From: CAZOAR01 sp964577985
GTDB lineage: Bacteria > Gemmatimonadota > CAZMKB01 > CAZNLH01
Assembly (NCBI GenBank): GCA_964577985.1
Contig: CAZOAR010000080.1
Location: 1-6,434 of the forward strand
Direction of reading: 5' to 3'
DNA length: 6,434 bases
Part shown: positions 1 to 6,416 of the stretch, one piece after another
Layout: each line of letters opens with the position of its first letter
Numbering within the stretch: position 1 is the first letter of the stretch
Notes under the pieces: model-generated
Told to the model about the DNA's origin: nothing
Databases searched by the model: none
What the model saw: only the letters and a program-made list of their open reading frames with translations
Program-made: the position numbers and the translations under genes

Positions 1-1420
1 TTCTCCAGACCCTGGAATCGATGTTTTCACCCTTTTCACCATCGGCGTACCAGCCTGCATCAGCAAACAGATCCTTCAGCTTCACGGAGGGATCGTCGAC
101 ATCATAGGCGTCCGAGACTGGAGACCCCAGATAACCCGTCTGTTCCCGCAGATAAAAGATCACCAACGATCCAGAGTCATGGCGGGTACGGAGATCGTAT
201 TTTTCAGTGACAGCGGGGTAACCACGCATACACTGAAGGAATTCCGAGCTCGTCCTTGAGCCGTAGTGGATTTGCTCCCCGTCGATCAGGACGATTCCTG
301 ATTCGGGAAACCCTTCTGTGGATGATACTGGAATCGATTCCTGGTAAGCATCTATGTCCCCCTGCAGGCTTGTCGTAACAGCCGAGACCTCTCCACTTTC
401 TCCTACGGAATACTCATCATACCAGAGCGTCTCAGCGTGATCCTGGCTCCCGAAATCAAAGCTCAGGAATGCGTCAGTCAAGAGAGTACTGGTGAGCGCG
501 AAGCGCAACGCGACATAGTCGACCGGATCCTCGTTGCGCGCCATCCCGTTGACGATCGATATAGGGTAGTCGCGCTGCGTATCGACAAGGTATTTCTGCA
601 GCGATGCCAGGTCGCTCAAGTTGAGATCAGATGGTTGATAGTTTTCATACATGCGTCCGTTCAGGTATGATAAGGCTGATCGATGAAGACCGTTCCCCAC
701 CATTATCACGTTTGGGTCGTAGGAGAGAGTATTCTGCGCCAGTGTCAGCATGCCCTCGCGCCACAAGCTGTCGAACATTGGCTCGTCCCCGTTGGGTTCG
801 TAGTCATACTCCGCAATTTGGTTGACTGTGGCGTCTTTTGTGTCTGGACAAAGCATCCTGAGGTTGTCTGTATATACATCATAAAAAATGCCATCCCAGA
901 AATCATACGCCTGAATGTGCTCCTGCATAAGGTTCTCTGCGAGAAAAGCGTTGGGGCTTACACCGTTTGGGTGATTGCCCTTGGACGCCTCTGTGTTGGT
1001 GAAATTCAGAAGGTTGTTGAATTGCCATGTTGGATCGACCACCTTGTTGCCCTGATAATCATACAACCACCAGTCATACTGCTGAGCAAGTGTGAATATA
1101 GGATCAGGCGGATTGATCGTGGAGTTGGCACCCAGAGATATATGATACGCGAGAATAATCGCATCGGGATTACGTGCCTTTATGCCCTCGATGTTCGCCC
1201 TGAAGACGTCACTCCTGTCGACCTGCCACGCGAAAACTATCAAGTCCCAACCCGATAAGAGTTCAACGTCCATATCCCGTATCTCACCTCTGAGATAGTA
1301 ATTCGCCAGCCTCGGAAAGTGCAGGTCTTCTCCGCCTCTCGCCGTAGCGGGGCTGAGGGCAAGGAGCAGAAGAACGCCTGATACTGAGAGAAGGGTGGTC
1401 CCGATCGTTACTTTTCTCAT
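1..1420 (-). CDS. Secreted putative glycoside hydrolase, GHL15-like TIM barrel, with inserted phage-tail-like beta module (3' end missing)
   Basis: The frame is open for 473 codons from ATG 1420 and leaves the window without a stop, so the C-terminus is missing. The start is fixed by GGAGG (complement of 1425-1429) four bases upstream. Residues 1-27 form a Sec signal peptide: basic MRK, a hydrophobic core at about 9-22, and an ATA-type cleavage site after 27. The mature part resembles hypothetical glycosyl hydrolase family 15 (GHL15, a TIM barrel). Barrel-strand motifs are LANYYLR (39-45), WDLIVFAWQ (58-66), AIILAYH (87-93), GIFYDVYTDN (177-186), MVGNG (240-244), MYENY (257-261), SIVNGM (288-293) and DAFLSFDFG (316-324). 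D181 and E259 are candidate catalytic acids by position only. The barrel-end signature is split between WYDEY (333-337) and GYLGSP (429-434). Residues 361-420 between them look like a phage tail module. Inference: an exported enzyme or binding protein acting on the polysaccharide made by the upstream transferases. Substrate is unknown. The fold call is moderately sure, activity unproven. Confidence 0.8.
   Translation of the reverse strand, partial: MRKVTIGTTLLSVSGVLLLLALSPATARGGEDLHFPRLANYYLRGEIRDMDVELLSGWDLIVFAWQVDRSDVFRANIEGIKARNPDAIILAYHISLGANSTINPPDPIFTLAQQYDWWLYDYQGNKVVDPTWQFNNLLNFTNTEASKGNHPNGVSPNAFLAENLMQEHIQAYDFWDGIFYDVYTDNLRMLCPDTKDATVNQIAEYDYEPNGDEPMFDSLWREGMLTLAQNTLSYDPNVIMVGNGLHRSALSYLNGRMYENYQPSDLNLSDLASLQKYLVDTQRDYPISIVNGMARNEDPVDYVALRFALTSTLLTDAFLSFDFGSQDHAETLWYDEYSVGESGEVSAVTTSLQGDIDAYQESIPVSSTEGFPESGIVLIDGEQIHYGSRTSSEFLQCMRGYPAVTEKYDLRTRHDSGSLVIFYLREQTGYLGSPVSDAYDVDDPSVKLKDLFADAGWYADGEKGENIDSRVWR
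158..340 (-). other. Phage-tail/virion-like beta-rich module inside the GHL15-like protein (residues 361-421)
   Basis: This in-frame segment reads SIPVSSTEGFPESG, then IVLIDGEQIHY, then FLQCMRGYPAVT, and ends in HDSGSLV. That order (I-V-x-S-T-x-GFP-x-SG, ID-x-E-x-I-x-Y, a C-x-RG turn, then H-x-SG-x-x-V) is a pattern I recognise from repeated beta modules in phage tail and virion proteins and some large bacterial surface proteins. It sits between WYDEY and GYLGSP, which are normally close together in GHL15-type proteins. It is therefore best read as a domain inserted in a loop after the last barrel strands, not as a C-terminal fusion. A role in carbohydrate or surface binding is inference. Confidence 0.55.
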
Positions 1421-1574
1421 GATTCCTCCGGAAAGTATCAAATGTTTTCCCGGAAACCACATATGGCAACATGCATGCCACCTGTTCCTGCTAATCTGCA
1501 CGGGCGTAACGTATTTATAAATCATGAGTTACAAAAGATGCGTTCTCGAACGGAGAATAAAACATGCGTAGTTA
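1421..1574. other. AT-rich intergenic region between the glycosyltransferase genes and the hydrolase gene
   Basis: This 154-base gap is the longest non-coding stretch in the window and may hold a transcription boundary. On the minus strand, 1543-1557 can form a weak hairpin (arms TTCTC and GAGAA, 5-base loop) followed by TCTTTTG, a poor intrinsic terminator at best. Further downstream, TATAAA (complement of 1514-1519) resembles a -10 box, but no convincing -35 lies 16-18 bases before it. Nearer the hydrolase start is an inverted repeat, TGGCA/TGCCA with a 7-base spacer (1464-1480), and an odd palindrome TTTCCCGGAAA (1446-1456); either could be an operator. The hydrolase ribosome binding site lies at 1425-1429. 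None of these elements is individually strong. Confidence 0.35.
1514..1519 (-). promoter_or_regulatory. Possible -10 box of a promoter for the hydrolase-like gene
   Basis: On the minus strand TATAAA occurs within TTATAAATAC, about 95 bases before the hydrolase-like start codon and inside the most AT-rich part of the gap. The hexamer at the expected -35 distance (CGCATC) is a poor match, so this is a weak candidate supported mainly by position and composition. A sigma factor with different -35 preference is possible. Read-through from the upstream transferase genes is the alternative. Confidence 0.2.
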
Positions 1575-2687
1575 TTAACTTTTTGCTTCCAGTCTGCCGT
1601 CATACAGTTCGTGGTACGCCCTGGCTATCACGTCCCAGTTATAATGACTCTCCACGCGCATGACCGCCCTCTCCCGGTAGCACTTCACTTCCTCTTCATC
1701 ATCCAGGAGGCGCTGAAGCAACTCTCGAAGTTTCCCCACATCGTTGACAGGATAGCTTATGCCCGCGTCGCCTGCGGTTTCCAGGTTCTCGGGGATACCA
1801 TTGACAACCACGCAGTTACCGAAACCCATCCCGGCGAGCAACGCTGGAGAGGTTCCCTCAAGCTCCGAAGGTTGTACGTATATGTAGGCGTGGCTGCAGA
1901 GCTCCTCGTATGATTTGCCGTAGACATACCCGAGGAACCTTATGCGGTCATCGGCGTTCTCCTTCAGGCGTCTCGCATATTCGGTGTTGAAGGGGTCATC
2001 CCCGACTATTACCAGTTTCTTGTCGGTCCTCACTCCCTTGAAAGCGTCGATAAGATAATGAATTCCCTTCTCCGGAATCAGTCGTCCTACAAAGAGTATA
2101 TAGTCGTCTCTCTCGAGTCCTGCCTCCTTCAGATAGCCCCAGCTTTCAAGCTTCTCTGTATAAGCGCCGTAAGGAACGTAGGCTGTACTCCTGCCCAGCT
2201 GTTCGCTGTAGTATGAGCGAATCACTTTCGAATCTGCTACGATCTCGTCTGCGAATGTTACGGCGATATACTCAGAGACCTTGAACCACAGTTTCGCGAA
2301 GCGCCCCCACTTCTTTCTTTTCCACTCCAGACCATCGACGGAAATCACCACGCGCTTCCCGAACAACTTTAGTATCAGCGAGAATATGGAGTTGCCCAAT
2401 CCGAAGATATGAAAGATAGAAAAGCCTCTGGGAAGCGCGTCGACAACCGACAGGAAGGTGTGGGATATAGTGTCCAGATTCTTGCTGTGAACAGAAGGCA
2501 GTCTCCTCAGTTTAACACCTTCATAAGAATCTCCTGATGATCCCACATTGTTCCTTCTGCAGTAAACGGTCACATCATCACCCATACTCACGAGCCTTCT
2601 GGAGACTTCATCGACGCAGGTTTCGAATCCGCCGTAGTTTGCCGGTATGCCACGAGTCCCCACGATGGCTATCTTTGCTTTTTTCAC
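1575..2687 (-). CDS. GT4 family glycosyltransferase with DUF1972-like N-terminus
   Basis: A cytoplasmic GT-B glycosyltransferase of 370 residues, likely moving a sugar from a nucleotide-sugar donor to a growing glycan. The N-terminal motif GTRGIPANYGGFET (10-23) is the acceptor-side glycine-rich loop of DUF1972-type GT4 enzymes, a group that includes rhamnosyl- and other deoxysugar transferases of capsule and O-antigen loci. The C-terminal donor domain begins near 195 with FVGRLIPEKG; R202 and K207 are the expected diphosphate-binding pair. The family's E-x7-E motif reads EGTSPALLA (277-285), with alanine in place of the distal glutamate. Length is normal. Two in-frame GTG starts compete: 2699 overlaps the preceding stop as GTGA but has little ribosome binding site, while 2687 has GAGGA five bases upstream and gives the family-like N-terminus MKKAKIAIVGTRG, so 2687 is preferred. 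It is translationally coupled to the preceding transferase. Sugar specificity cannot be read. Confidence 0.88.
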   Translation of the reverse strand: MKKAKIAIVGTRGIPANYGGFETCVDEVSRRLVSMGDDVTVYCRRNNVGSSGDSYEGVKLRRLPSVHSKNLDTISHTFLSVVDALPRGFSIFHIFGLGNSIFSLILKLFGKRVVISVDGLEWKRKKWGRFAKLWFKVSEYIAVTFADEIVADSKVIRSYYSEQLGRSTAYVPYGAYTEKLESWGYLKEAGLERDDYILFVGRLIPEKGIHYLIDAFKGVRTDKKLVIVGDDPFNTEYARRLKENADDRIRFLGYVYGKSYEELCSHAYIYVQPSELEGTSPALLAGMGFGNCVVVNGIPENLETAGDAGISYPVNDVGKLRELLQRLLDDEEEVKCYRERAVMRVESHYNWDVIARAYHELYDGRLEAKS

Positions 2688-2699
2688 TTTTGTCCTCAC
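2684..2699 (-). promoter_or_regulatory. Translational coupling site with tandem GTG starts
   Basis: The upstream transferase ends in TGA at 2698-2696, inside GTGAGGACAAAAGTG. The first GTG (2699) shares its last two bases with that stop. The GAGGA immediately after lies five bases before a second in-frame GTG (2687), which makes it a well-spaced ribosome binding site. Ribosomes finishing the upstream gene would therefore release on top of the next gene's initiation site. Which GTG is used decides four N-terminal residues. Confidence 0.6.
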
Positions 2700-3925
2700 G
2701 CAGGCCTGTCAAGTAGGTCGCTGTATATGGAAAGAATCCTGTCCCGGTGGGCCTCTTTCGTGAATTCCTGCCGGGCACGGCGATGGGCCTTCCTGCCCAA
2801 CCGCTCTCTGTATCCGGCGTCCCCCAGAAGGAGACCGATCCTGTCGCTCAGACCATTCGCGTCTCCGGGAGAGAAGAGCAATCCGTCTTCTCCATCGTGG
2901 ATCAAGTCCGGTATTCCACCCGTTTTCGATCCGATGACCGGTCGCCCGTACGCCATCGACTCAAGCACGGAGAGAGGGCAATTCTCATACCATATTGAAG
3001 GGACAACCGTAAACATGCTTCCCGATAGCAATCCACCCAGATCATCAGACTCCTTCTGCCCTACGAATCGAACATTCCCCACCCCCTCTTCTTCGCTCAT
3101 TCTCTCCAGTGCCTTCCGTTCAGGCCCGTCTCCGGCGATAATCAGCGGGGTTTCCTGAAACTCACGCATGGCCAGTATCAGAGAGTCAACGCCTTTCTCT
3201 CTCGAAAGCCTCCCCATGTACAGTATATACCCTCCCCTGCCTGGTTCAATGTTCTCGGGAATCGGGTCTACGAAGTTCGGTACGTAGACGATCTTAGCTT
3301 CCGGGATCCCGAATCTCACGAAGCATTCTTTCATGAACCGGCTGGGCGTTATGACCATGTCGAGGTACCTCCTGTAGGAGCCCAGGAACAAATGAAGATA
3401 TGATTCGATCGCCAGGGTCATTCCTGTTGCGAGGCTACCCCCATGGCAGCCTGTTGTCAGCACATGATAGTTCTTTCCGCCAAGGCACTTCTCACAGGTG
3501 CCCCTGCCGTCGAAAAGGGTGTAGTTAGGGCATATCAGCTTGTAGTCATGACTTGTGAGAACCGTCCGGAGCCCGTTCTTCTTCAGCACGGGAAGAATGG
3601 AAGGAGATATCTGGTGATATATGTTGTGCAGGTGAGCGATTTCCGGTCGATGTTCATTGATGATCCGTTCCACCCTCCTCCTTGCCTGGAACGAATAGAT
3701 GACTCTGCCGAAACATCTGATCTTTTCCGGAATAGTGCGCGCCCCGGCCATATGGACGTTCTCTACAAAGTAGTCCGAATACGGGGAGCTGACGTTTTCC
3801 TTATCCTTCATCGAAAAATGAAGCACCTCGTGTCCTGCTTCTCCGAGGATACGTGAAAGCTCCATGTAATAGCGGTTTGCACCGCCTCTATAATGATGAG
3901 CCTTATTTATCTGAAGAATCTTCAC
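2696..3925 (-). CDS. GT4 family glycosyltransferase with four-cysteine insert
   Basis: A 409-residue GT-B glycosyltransferase with no signal peptide. The start is GTG (complement of 3923-3925), with a modest AGGG six bases upstream. The N-terminal domain has the glycine loop YRGGANRYY (12-20) and the acceptor-side motif HLHNIYHQISPS (98-109). It is followed by SHDYKLICPN (125-134) and a cysteine cluster at C132, C144, C147 and C160, spaced like a metal-binding knuckle; a comparable insert occurs in many enzymes of this GT4 subgroup. The donor domain carries MGRLSREKG (237-245; R239 and K244 for phosphate), AGDGPE (264-269) and an intact E-x7-E motif, ENCPLSVLE (E314, E322). All expected active-site residues are present, so it is probably active. 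It lies 27 bases after the preceding transferase and overlaps the next start, so the genes are probably cotranscribed. Donor and acceptor are unknown; capsule or exopolysaccharide assembly is inferred from the neighbours. Confidence 0.9.
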   Translation of the reverse strand: MKILQINKAHHYRGGANRYYMELSRILGEAGHEVLHFSMKDKENVSSPYSDYFVENVHMAGARTIPEKIRCFGRVIYSFQARRRVERIINEHRPEIAHLHNIYHQISPSILPVLKKNGLRTVLTSHDYKLICPNYTLFDGRGTCEKCLGGKNYHVLTTGCHGGSLATGMTLAIESYLHLFLGSYRRYLDMVITPSRFMKECFVRFGIPEAKIVYVPNFVDPIPENIEPGRGGYILYMGRLSREKGVDSLILAMREFQETPLIIAGDGPERKALERMSEEEGVGNVRFVGQKESDDLGGLLSGSMFTVVPSIWYENCPLSVLESMAYGRPVIGSKTGGIPDLIHDGEDGLLFSPGDANGLSDRIGLLLGDAGYRERLGRKAHRRARQEFTKEAHRDRILSIYSDLLDRPA

Positions 3926-3940
3926 GACCAGCCCTGCGGA

Positions 3941-3955
3941 TGAGGCACAACCTCA
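3941..3955 (-). other. Small hairpin at the junction of two transferase genes
   Basis: The arms TGAGG and CCTCA enclose a 5-base loop in the 27-base gap, and one arm includes the TGA stop of the upstream gene. There is no U-tract, so it is not a terminator. It could mildly affect reinitiation at the GTG start 16 bases downstream, but a 5-bp stem may also be chance. Confidence 0.25.
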
Positions 3956-5086
3956 CCTCAGGATTCCTTTCCTCTCTGCCTCTCTGAGGTAGATATCCTC
4001 GATCCTGCTTACGTGAGCCCTTATATCAAATCGTGTTTCTACCTTCGTTCGGGCCGCGTTCCCGGCTGAGGAGGCATATTGCCTGTCGAGGAGAAAAGTG
4101 GAGAGCGCCTTCGCCAGAGCGGCCGCATCGTGGGGTGGAACGAGAAGTGCCTCCGCTCCATCCTTGAGGGTGTTTCTGATTCCGTCTACGGAAGTGGCTA
4201 CGATAGGCTTTCGGGAAGCCATAGCTTCAAGAAGCGTTATCGGCAACCCTTCAAAGAGCGACGGCATGGCGAAAACCTCTGCCATCGCAAGGAGCTTCGG
4301 GATATCCCGGCGTGCGCCGGGCAATCTGACCACTTCGTTCAGTCCTCTCTTGTCAACCATGGAACAGAGTTTGTCGCGGAGAGGCCCCTCCCCTATGATC
4401 ACCACGGCGACATCAGGGAAATCCGCTCTCAACATCATTGCCGCATCAATGAGAAACGCATGGCCCTTCTGTTCTACCAGTCGCCCTATCGAGAGAACGA
4501 CCCGCTTCCCACGGAGCCTCAGTTCGTCTCTCAGTTCCTCCACACAATTCGTTGCAGGATAAGGAGACATATCTATGCCATTGAGGACGGTGTCTATCCT
4601 CCCCCCGTCCATTCGGCCCATCGTGATCGCCTTCTGCCTCACCTCATCGCTGACCGCGATGATCCGGTCGTTGAGTCGCGACGTCAGTGTGTCAAGGTAA
4701 ATCTTTATTCTGTCCGCGATTCCGTTGGTAATATCCCAGTCGGTAACAAGGTGATATGTCGTAATGATGACAGGCACCCCGGCGAGATATGCCGCTACAC
4801 GGCCCTGGCGATCAAAGAGATGAGTATGCGCAACATCGTACCTGGAACGACGCATCTCACGAACCAGCTTGAGGAACGAAACCGGATTCCTCCGGGAGGC
4901 ACGCCACTGGTGGACAACGATCCCTGCCTGAAGGTACTCACCAAGTAGCTTATCCCCCTCATAAAAACAGTGGACCTCGGGTGAAAATCGTCCTCTGTCG
5001 AGATGCTTAAGGAAATCCAGCAAAAGTATCTCTGATCCTCCGTAGTTGAGCGAAGGGACGAGATATGCGACGGAGAGTTTTTTCAT
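3953..5086 (-). CDS. GT4 family glycosyltransferase (canonical E-x7-E type)
   Basis: A cytoplasmic GT-B glycosyltransferase of 377 residues when begun at ATG 5086. Residues 1-19 hold the usual first strand and the GT4 loop YLVPSLNYGGSE, and HTHLFDRQGR (87-96) follows the third strand of the acceptor domain. The donor domain begins near 195: LSIGRLVEQKG (198-208) supplies R202 and K207, IIGEGPLR (230-237) the next strand, and FEGLPITLLE (278-287) a complete E-x7-E motif (E279, E287). Every expected active-site residue is present. ATG 5104 would add MVGQLN. I prefer 5086 because MKKLSVAYLVPS is the normal family N-terminus and GGGA lies nine bases upstream, whereas 5104 has no recognisable ribosome binding site; the difference is small. 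The gene follows a 97-base gap with a hairpin and precedes the next transferase by 27 bases. The donor sugar cannot be inferred; general similarity is to exopolysaccharide and lipopolysaccharide chain-building transferases. Confidence 0.9.
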   Translation of the reverse strand: MKKLSVAYLVPSLNYGGSEILLLDFLKHLDRGRFSPEVHCFYEGDKLLGEYLQAGIVVHQWRASRRNPVSFLKLVREMRRSRYDVAHTHLFDRQGRVAAYLAGVPVIITTYHLVTDWDITNGIADRIKIYLDTLTSRLNDRIIAVSDEVRQKAITMGRMDGGRIDTVLNGIDMSPYPATNCVEELRDELRLRGKRVVLSIGRLVEQKGHAFLIDAAMMLRADFPDVAVVIIGEGPLRDKLCSMVDKRGLNEVVRLPGARRDIPKLLAMAEVFAMPSLFEGLPITLLEAMASRKPIVATSVDGIRNTLKDGAEALLVPPHDAAALAKALSTFLLDRQYASSAGNAARTKVETRFDIRAHVSRIEDIYLREAERKGILR

Positions 5087-5118
5087 ATTCAATTGTCCCA
5101 CCATCGAGATCGCCCGGC

Positions 5119-5139
5119 ATTCGGTGCGAGCACCCGAAT
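5119..5139 (-). other. Strong hairpin in the intergenic gap, upstream of the second transferase
   Basis: On the minus strand ATTC-G-GGTG and CACCGAAT can pair around CTCG, giving an 8-bp stem with one bulged G; the innermost C and G of the loop could also pair. No run of U follows on either strand, so it is not a standard intrinsic terminator. It lies 14 bases before ATG 5104 and 32 before ATG 5086. It may be an mRNA-stabilising or processing element, a partial attenuator, or a repeat-family hairpin. A second, weaker AGGG/CCCT pair lies just upstream in the transcript. Confidence 0.5.
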
Positions 5140-5183
5140 AATTCCCAGGGTTCGCAGCCCTATTCCTCTCAGTTTGTTATCAG

Positions 5184-6416
5184 CTAAGAAAACATAATAG
5201 CGTCAGCAACCCTTTTCCTGTTTGATTCCAGGGTTAGATTCTCCTGCGAGTATTTTCGCTGGTCCTCCCTAACCCTGCCATAATAGTCTTCGTCCTTCAG
5301 GAGTCGACCAACCTCTTCCGCGAATCCTCCCGGTCCGTCCCATACGGCCTCGTAATGGGTGTCAAAATAATCGATTCCTTCCGCCCCGACGGACGTAGTA
5401 ACGACCGGTATGCCCAGGCAGAATGCCTCCAGGATCTTTATCTTTATCCCACTCCCTATTCGGAGGGGCGCCACACATACACGGTACTTCAGGACCTCTT
5501 TCTCCGGGTCGTCCACAAAACCCTGGAAATGTACCGGAGCCATTTCCAGCAGCTCCTCTCTGACACCGGGCGGACACTCCCCTATAATATAAAACCTTAC
5601 ATTCGGCACGATTATTTCCAGACGCGGATACACCTTCTCCAGGAAAAAGCGGACTGCGTCGAGATTGTTGGGTCTGTCCGACCGGTCCAGGCGGCCTATA
5701 AAATACAGGGAGTCCTCTATCGCTTCATCCCGCCCGCGGAAGGACACGTGCTCCTCCCCGGCAGAAATGGATACGGGCAGCGTACGGAACGTTATCCTCT
5801 CGCTATCCAGACCACCCTCCCGGATGTGTTGAATGTCTTTGGACGACAGGGCAAGGACCTGGTCGAATTTTGCAATCGATCGGAGTTCCTCCCACTTCTT
5901 TATCCTCGAGAAGAACCGCATGAACGTCCTCTTCAGCATGCTTTCTTCAAGCTCCTGCCTCCGGTGATAATCCATGAAGGCCGCGTCGTGTATAAGCAAA
6001 ACTACCCGGGGATTTCCCCTCACATAAGACCGCAGTGCAGCGTGATACCAGTATTCAATTATGACGAGGTCGTAATGGTGCTCCTCTGTCGTTCTGGACA
6101 TCGCCATCTTCAAGCCTCTGGGTGTGCTATAACTGGCTTCTGGAGAACGGAATAGAAAGAACAGTTTCAGTAGATTCAATACTTTGTAATACAATCGATG
6201 GAAAGGAGATTTCCTGTTGGGCGCCAGGATCGTAAAAACATTCTCACATACGCCCCGCAGCCTGCCGGTCTGGTCCTGTTCGCCGCGTGATTGCGTCATT
6301 CCCAGGAGACTGACATGGTTGTCTAACGAGAGGAGCCTGAGGAGGTTGTAAGAAACAACATCCGTTCCCATTGTTATCTCTGAGGGTATGTGAGACTTGA
6401 CGACTAATATGTCCAT
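5184..6416 (-). CDS. GT4-like glycosyltransferase, Glyco_trans_1_4 (PN-motif) type
   Basis: A 410-residue GT-B glycosyltransferase, complete, with ATG 6416 and a TAG stop. The start has only a weak AGG seven bases upstream, but translation from it gives a normal first strand (MDILVVKSHIPS). The N-terminal domain includes a hydrophobic and basic stretch (76-90, YYKVLNLLKLFFLFR) that could touch the membrane, and LLIHDAAF (140-147). The donor domain has YFIGRLDRSDRPNN (238-251) followed by DAVRFFLEKVYP, the PN-type signature of the Glyco_trans_1_4 group, in which the lysine of ordinary GT4 enzymes is absent. It then has YIIGECPP (276-283) and APLRIGSGIKIKILEAF (316-332). Only the distal glutamate of E-x7-E remains (E330; position 322 is serine), which is typical of this subgroup rather than a lesion. 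Some relatives belong to PEP-CTERM/exosortase-associated exopolysaccharide loci, but nothing here proves that link. It is the first gene of the visible series; its promoter lies outside the window. Confidence 0.88.
   Translation of the reverse strand: MDILVVKSHIPSEITMGTDVVSYNLLRLLSLDNHVSLLGMTQSRGEQDQTGRLRGVCENVFTILAPNRKSPFHRLYYKVLNLLKLFFLFRSPEASYSTPRGLKMAMSRTTEEHHYDLVIIEYWYHAALRSYVRGNPRVVLLIHDAAFMDYHRRQELEESMLKRTFMRFFSRIKKWEELRSIAKFDQVLALSSKDIQHIREGGLDSERITFRTLPVSISAGEEHVSFRGRDEAIEDSLYFIGRLDRSDRPNNLDAVRFFLEKVYPRLEIIVPNVRFYIIGECPPGVREELLEMAPVHFQGFVDDPEKEVLKYRVCVAPLRIGSGIKIKILEAFCLGIPVVTTSVGAEGIDYFDTHYEAVWDGPGGFAEEVGRLLKDEDYYGRVREDQRKYSQENLTLESNRKRVADAIMFS

Noticed and set aside
683..1258. 191-residue plus-strand open frame, with smaller ones at 437-670 and 631-825
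   Set aside because: They lie antisense to the GHL15-like coding frame, which is continuous, has a signal peptide and recognisable barrel motifs. The plus-strand translations show no domain and no ribosome binding site.
1284..1481. 65-residue minus-strand frame across the hydrolase start
   Set aside because: It overlaps the signal peptide region in another frame, has low-complexity arginine/serine-rich sequence, and lacks the GGAGG that serves ATG 1420.
1543..1557. Intrinsic terminator after the last transferase gene
   Set aside because: The stem has only 5 bp with few G-C pairs and the U-tract is displaced and interrupted; it is mentioned under the intergenic region but not called as a terminator.
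2727..3856. Plus-strand frames at 2727-3158, 2747-2998 and 3443-3856
   Set aside because: They are antisense to the four-cysteine GT4 gene, and their sequences only mirror its codon pattern.
4079..4948. 289-residue plus-strand open frame, and 4098-4562 beside it
   Set aside because: Both are antisense to a complete GT4 gene with all catalytic motifs; their translations have no family resemblance.
5427..5453. Missing first glutamate of E-x7-E in the PN-type transferase (serine at residue 322)
   Set aside because: The GSGIKIKILEAF form with only the distal glutamate is usual for this Glyco_trans_1_4 subgroup, so it is not a defect.
5355..6155. 266-residue plus-strand open frame, with 5362-5577 and 5410-5592
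   Set aside because: These are shadows of the PN-type transferase gene in other frames; composition is unlike a real protein and no start signal is evident.
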